From positions 1-32,780 of IMG/VR virus record IMGVR_UViG_3300046460_000180: a stretch of DNA of 32,780 bases, one strand, 5' to 3'. Shown here one piece after another: positions 29,969-32,780 of the stretch. The notes beneath the pieces were generated by a model. It worked only from the letters and a program-made list of their open reading frames with translations. It was not told where the DNA came from and ran no database searches. The position numbers and the translations under genes were made by a program. Every line of letters begins with the position of its first letter. Position 1 is the stretch's first letter. Source of the DNA: a virus.

Positions 29969-30390
29969 TGGCCCGCCGCACGCGTCCGAACAAGGAGCGC
30001 CGCGCCCTCGCCGCCCAGGCCCGCGACGTACGCCGCGCCCAGCTGCGCAACCTGCTCGACCGCCTCGACCGCGTCGGCCTCACCGCCGACGAGCGAGACG
30101 CACTCCGCGGTCACGTCGAGCCCCTGCTCGCCGAGGTCGGCCAGCTCCGCCACACCGTGGGCGGGCAGCAGTCCGCGATTCACCGCCACGGCGTGCAACT
30201 CAATGCCGCACACCAGGCGATCGAGGAGGCCGAGCAGCGCGCCGGCCAGGCCGAGGCCGCCCTCGACCGCGTGCGCGACGCGCTTGCCCCGTACGACTGG
30301 CCGCACGCCCAAGTCAGGGCCGCAGCCGTGCGCGCCGCGCTCGACGAGCAGCAGCCCACCACCGACACCATCCCGGAGCCGCAGCAGTGA
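29968..30390 (+). CDS. Coiled-coil protein, unknown
   Basis: 140 residues, TGATG junction. The protein is almost entirely helical: ERRALAAQARDVRRAQLRNL, VEPLLAEVGQLRHTVGGQQS and AIEEAEQRAGQAEAALDRVR with heptad-like spacing. The N terminus is strongly basic (MARRTRPNKERR), and might contact nucleic acid. The next gene starts in its stop (GTGA). Confidence 0.62.
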   Translation: MARRTRPNKERRALAAQARDVRRAQLRNLLDRLDRVGLTADERDALRGHVEPLLAEVGQLRHTVGGQQSAIHRHGVQLNAAHQAIEEAEQRAGQAEAALDRVRDALAPYDWPHAQVRAAAVRAALDEQQPTTDTIPEPQQ

Positions 30391-31226
30391 GCACCCCGAC
30401 TCTCGCCCCCGACCCTGTCGCCACCGTGGCGGCCTACGACCTGCGCGCCATCCGCGAGCAGTGGGGCGACCTGCTCGCCGCGATCGAGCAGGCGCCGGCC
30501 GCCGAGTGGCCGCCCCGCGAGGCTCGCGGATTCCTCGACCAGCTCGCCACCGACGACCACGCTGCCGTTTCCGCTGTCGGTCGGATGCCGCTCGTGCTCC
30601 GTGAACACCCTGCGCCGCTCAACCTCGACGCCCTGGCCGCCGCCGTCGACGTCGAGCTCGACCTCTTCGGCCTCGCCGACACCGTCGCCGCCGAGGTGCA
30701 GCGGCCCGTCCGGCGCGTGCCAGTCCCCGTCATCAGCCAGCGGACGCGCCGAATTTCGGAGCCCATGGACCGGGCCGCCCCCGCCCGCTGGACTTACGCC
30801 AGCTCGATCGACCCGGGCAGCCGGGCCTACGGGCTGCATTGGGCCGCCGTATGGATCGAAGGGCGCACCCTCGGCGAGCAGTCCGACGACCTCTTCCGCC
30901 CCGTCCGGCCGTTGCTGCTCGACGAGATCGCCGCCGTCGCGCGCCACGCCCGGCAGACCATCGAGCGGGCCCTCGGCCGCGACGGACGCCCCACCGCCCT
31001 TGACCGGCCGTGCCCGTACTGCCGTGGGCGGCTCACCGCGTACACCCGCAGTGGCGACCCCGCGGCCGCCACCATCGTCTGTGCAACGGGGGAGCCGTGC
31101 CCGGGGCCGGTGCTGCTCAATGCGCGCGGCCGGCGGGAGTGGGCCGGGGCCGACCTGGTCGGCTTGTACGTGGCGATGGAAGCCGCACAGCACAAGACCG
31201 GCGGGACACCGATCCCGACCGCCTGA
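30387..31226 (+). CDS. Zinc-ribbon protein common in actinophages, unknown
   Basis: 279 residues from GTG 30387. The N-terminal half is helical (VAAYDLRAIREQWGDLLAAI, REARGFLDQLATDDHAAVSA, LDALAAAVDVELDLFGLADT). The C-terminal quarter is a zinc ribbon, RPCPYCRGRLTAYTRSGD then IVCATGEPCPGPVLL, and ends in an AGADLVGLYVAMEA helix. Proteins with this layout recur in Streptomyces phages and integrative elements; the role is unknown. It closes operon 2 and is followed by a strong terminator. Confidence 0.7.
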   Translation: MSTPTLAPDPVATVAAYDLRAIREQWGDLLAAIEQAPAAEWPPREARGFLDQLATDDHAAVSAVGRMPLVLREHPAPLNLDALAAAVDVELDLFGLADTVAAEVQRPVRRVPVPVISQRTRRISEPMDRAAPARWTYASSIDPGSRAYGLHWAAVWIEGRTLGEQSDDLFRPVRPLLLDEIAAVARHARQTIERALGRDGRPTALDRPCPYCRGRLTAYTRSGDPAAATIVCATGEPCPGPVLLNARGRREWAGADLVGLYVAMEAAQHKTGGTPIPTA

Positions 31227-31235
31227 ACACGCAAA

Positions 31236-31267
31236 GGCCCGTTCGGCACTCGACTGCCGAACGGGCC
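31236..31267 (+). terminator. Terminator of early operon 2
   Basis: Perfect 13-bp stem, GGCCCGTTCGGCA (31236-31248) with its complement at 31255-31267, and a 6-nt loop. It lies 9 nt after the stop of the previous gene. An A-run precedes it, so on the opposite strand it would end in TTT. Confidence 0.82.
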
Positions 31268-31293
31268 CAACCACAACGGGAGGAACCCCCGCC

Positions 31294-31554
31294 ATGGCCA
31301 CGCAGAAGCCTACTCGCGAGCGCCGGAAAACCGTCTCCGTCGCCCGTACCGCCGACTTCGATCGCGACCTCTCCACCATCATGCGCACCGGTATGACACA
31401 GTCCGAAGCCGTCCGCTTCGCTGTCGCATTCCTCGCCCACGGCTACCAGTCCGCATGGGATGCAGGTGCCGTACCCGACGGTGTTCAGCCCCAGCACATG
31501 CTGATGAAGGTCCGCCGGTACGACGGCCCACAGGCCCCCGACCAGGCCGTATGA
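31294..31554 (+). CDS. Ribbon-helix-helix-type DNA-binding protein (candidate)
   Basis: 86 residues, GGGAGGA ribosome binding site at 31278-31284. The N-terminal half fits a ribbon-helix-helix: RRKTVSVARTADFDRDLSTI as strand and helix A, then TGMTQSEAVRFAVAFLAHGY as turn and helix B. The tail (GVQPQHMLMKVRRYDGPQA) is extended. Such proteins bind repeated DNA sites as dimers of dimers. The gene lies directly beside a row of similar GTACGAC elements spaced by whole helical turns, starting inside its own 3' end. Confidence 0.72.
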   Translation: MATQKPTRERRKTVSVARTADFDRDLSTIMRTGMTQSEAVRFAVAFLAHGYQSAWDAGAVPDGVQPQHMLMKVRRYDGPQAPDQAV

Positions 31555-31634
31555 CACCCGTGCGACACGCTGCGCCCCGCCGTACGACACGGCGGGGCGC
31601 AGCCGTACGACGTGACCGAGCGGGCGTACGACAG
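31518..31634 (+). repeat. Phased GTRYGAC repeat array
   Basis: Copies of GTACGAC or close variants start at 31518, 31549 (GTATGAC, including the RHH stop), 31560 (GTGCGAC), 31582, 31605 and 31626. The steps are 31, 11, 22, 23 and 21 nt, close to whole turns of B-DNA. The last four are in non-coding DNA. A binding array for the adjacent RHH protein is the leading idea. Confidence 0.6.
31569..31603 (+). terminator. Hairpin after the RHH gene
   Basis: Perfect 15-bp stem, 31569-31583 with 31589-31603, and a 5-nt loop that contains part of one GTACGAC repeat. No T-run. Likely ends RHH transcription. Confidence 0.72.
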
Positions 31635-31640
31635 CACCGC

Positions 31641-31670
31641 TTGCGTCGTGACCTTTCCGTGACCTAAAGT
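31641..31670 (+). promoter_or_regulatory. Possible promoter within the 287-nt gap
   Basis: TTGCGT (31641-31646), 18 nt, TAAAGT (31665-31670). Between the boxes CGTGACCT occurs twice, at 31647-31654 and 31658-31665, exactly 11 nt apart. Matches to consensus are only moderate. It would transcribe through the hairpin at 31712 toward the last genes and, in a circle, toward the terminase. Confidence 0.35.
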
Positions 31671-31711
31671 TGGGCCCGTCCTCGGCGTGCCCGCAAACGG
31701 TCGCCGACATG

Positions 31712-31741
31712 AACGCCCCGCCGCCACCGCGACGGGGCGTT
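31712..31741 (+). terminator. Rho-independent-type terminator
   Basis: AACGCCCCG (31712-31720) pairs with CGGGGCGTT (31733-31741), 12-nt loop, followed by TTGCGTTTG. With its T-rich exit this is one of the better intrinsic terminators in the window. It lies 42 nt after the promoter-like boxes, so together they could make a short RNA of about 70 nt. From 31746 to 31841 no further feature is seen. Confidence 0.7.
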
Positions 31742-31841
31742 TTGCGTTTGTGCAGCGGGTGACCTCATCCGGGCGACCCATCACTGATCGACCGCCGCAG
31801 CGGCGTCACCAACTGCACACCAACAACTGGTCGGGGGAAGC

Positions 31842-32027
31842 ATGCGTATCAGCGTGACAGGCAACGGCCGCAGCGTAGAGATCGAGATCGAGGGCGGCTC
31901 GACGCAGAAGCTTGCCGCCGCCGAGGCTGCAGCGCTCCGACTCCTCGACGCCGCGCCCGCCGAGCGACCTGCCGCTATCGGCTTCACGGCCATCCCTGCG
32001 ACCGCACGCACCGACACGGGAGGTTAG
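31842..32027 (+). CDS. Small protein, unknown
   Basis: 61 residues, GGGGGA just before ATG 31842. It begins with beta strands (MRISVTGNGRSVEIEIEGGS) then a helix (KLAAAEAAALRLLDAAPAER) and a Thr/Gly-rich tail. This looks like a small phage or host-type protein with a single sheet-helix unit. It stops 4 nt before the HNH endonuclease gene and is probably co-transcribed. Confidence 0.6.
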   Translation: MRISVTGNGRSVEIEIEGGSTQKLAAAEAAALRLLDAAPAERPAAIGFTAIPATARTDTGG

Positions 32028-32031
32028 GCCC

Positions 32032-32316
32032 GTGGCCAGCCGCCGGGACCTCACCAGCTACGCGTACCGCAAACAGCGCGCCCGGCTCCTCGCTGAGTCC
32101 GATGTGTGTCACATCTGCGGGCACGGTGCAGCCGACGTCATTGACCATCGCGTGCCCGTTGCCCGGGGCGGTGACCCGCTCGACCCGGACAACCAAGCAC
32201 CTGCCCACGGCATCAACCGGTGCCCCACGTGCGGGCGCAACTGCAACGGCGAGAAGGGCGCGGCGGCGCAGGCCAGCCGCCTCGTCACCTCGCGCGACTG
32301 GTACGCCGGACCGTAG
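32032..32316 (+). CDS. HNH endonuclease next to the packaging end
   Basis: 94 residues from GTG 32032 with GGAGG 8 nt before it. The beta-beta-alpha metal motif is complete: VCHICGHGAADVIDHRVPVA, with the C-x2-C pair and Asp-His, then DPDNQAPAHGINRC and PTCGRNCNGEKG with the second C-x2-C pair and the Asn of the HNN/HNH motif. Small HNH proteins coded beside the terminase genes of cos phages cooperate with TerL in cutting cos; in a circle this gene lies about 0.5 kb before the small terminase gene. It is unrelated in layout to the HNH_3 protein at 28035. Confidence 0.9.
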   Translation: MASRRDLTSYAYRKQRARLLAESDVCHICGHGAADVIDHRVPVARGGDPLDPDNQAPAHGINRCPTCGRNCNGEKGAAAQASRLVTSRDWYAGP

Positions 32317-32328
32317 GAGGACGAGCCC

Positions 32329-32712
32329 ATGGAGGACCGCACCGCATCCCTGCGCCTGGCCGGCCCCCGCGGCACCATCGAGGTGGCGGGCCACGACATG
32401 AGCAGAGCCGTCTCCGGCATTGAGCTGGAGCATCGCGCGGGAGAGCGTCCGCGGCTGCGTCTGGACCTGCTGTTGCACGAGGTCACGATCGACGGCGAGA
32501 TGCAGGCCATCGTGCCGGACGAGACGGCGGCCGCACTGGTCGCGCTCGGCTGGACACCGCCGCGTGAGCAGCCCCCGGTCGGCTGGCTCGCCGAGGCCCT
32601 TCGGTCTCCGGCCCACCGGTCCGCAGTCGCGGCCGAGGTGCGGCGGATGGCCCGCGTCGATCAGGCGTGGGCGCGTGAAGCGATGGGGCATCAGTGCAGG
32701 TCAAAGCGCTGA
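32329..32712 (+). CDS. Conserved-looking phage protein, unknown
   Basis: 127 residues with a strong TAGGAGGA site. The N-terminal half is beta-rich (ASLRLAGPRGTIEVAGHDMS, GIELEHRAGERPRLRLDLLL, HEVTIDGEMQAIVPDETAAA) and the C-terminal half helical (WLAEALRSPAHRSAVAAEV). Last gene before the right edge. No function recognised; a packaging-linked role is possible from position only. Confidence 0.68.
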   Translation: MEDRTASLRLAGPRGTIEVAGHDMSRAVSGIELEHRAGERPRLRLDLLLHEVTIDGEMQAIVPDETAAALVALGWTPPREQPPVGWLAEALRSPAHRSAVAAEVRRMARVDQAWAREAMGHQCRSKR

Positions 32713-32780
32713 TCATCTGATCTGATCCGATCGATCCGGCTCAGATTTCCTTGATTTTTTAGGGAGATCATCTTCCCAGC
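32713..32780. other. Right edge, non-coding, AT-rich with clustered GATC
   Basis: No gene. GATC starts at 32711, 32719, 32724, 32729, 32733 and 32766. A T-run of six ends at 32760, and AGGGAGA (32761-32767) is the reverse complement of TCTCCCT at 12-18. Joining the edges would create the palindrome AGCGCT exactly at the joint. This fits a cos or packaging region, but true ends are not proven by the sequence. Confidence 0.4.

Noticed and set aside
1-32780. tRNA genes, CRISPR arrays, insertion sequences
   Set aside because: I saw no cloverleaf with conserved T-loop sequence, no regularly spaced repeat-spacer array and no transposase-like gene. The GTACGAC array is too short and irregular for CRISPR.

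Overview
The window reads as one compact temperate siphophage genome, probably complete or nearly so, from a Streptomyces-type (high-GC actinobacterial) host. The signs are roughly 70% G+C coding sequence, many GTG starts, long chains of ATGA/GTGA-overlapping genes, an HK97-type head module, a tape-measure gene typical of long non-contractile tails, a large serine integrase and a repressor/Cro-like switch. The left edge opens on the packaging genes and the right edge closes on an HNH endonuclease gene, as expected for a cos-type phage written out linearly. That the two edges are true genome ends is inferred.

Left half, rightward (84-17517): HTH-bearing small terminase candidate, large terminase, portal, S78-type prohead protease, HK97-fold capsid, a small repeat-tailed protein, connector and neck genes, two related tail-tube-like genes in tandem, a tail assembly chaperone pair joined by a GGGAAAA -1 frameshift site, tape measure, one very large tail-tip protein with lectin-like and carbohydrate-binding-like parts, a small tail-tip protein, an amidase endolysin and two small membrane proteins (holin candidates). 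A strong hairpin terminator at 17533-17562 ends this late block.

Centre (17659-23045): an XRE-TPR regulator with three small host-like genes looks like a lysogenic-conversion cassette. A small leftward XRE gene follows. Then comes a leftward lysogeny operon: repressor, then a two-helix membrane protein, then the serine integrase, with overlapping or close junctions. The repressor faces the rightward early operon across 22773-23045, which carries operator-like repeats.

Right half, rightward (23046-32712): early operon 1 (a Cro-like gene, several unknown genes, a DnaD/winged-helix-like replication protein, zinc-ribbon proteins) ends at a hairpin. A second copy of the promoter/operator module then precedes early operon 2 (HNH protein, SSB, many tiny unknown genes, a zinc-ribbon protein). 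After that come a ribbon-helix-helix gene, a non-coding stretch with helically spaced GTACGAC-like repeats and two hairpins, and finally a short unknown gene, an HNH endonuclease and a conserved-looking phage protein before the right edge. No DNA polymerase, primase or replicative helicase was recognised, so replication probably relies on host machinery recruited by the initiator-like protein.

The most interesting signals are the duplicated 38-bp promoter/operator module (22992-23029 and 27971-28008), the phased repeat array beside the RHH gene, the hairpin that buries a ribosome binding site at 18955-18992, a clustered inverted-repeat region inside the initiator-like gene, and an HTH protein carrying an HNH fold that has lost its catalytic histidine.
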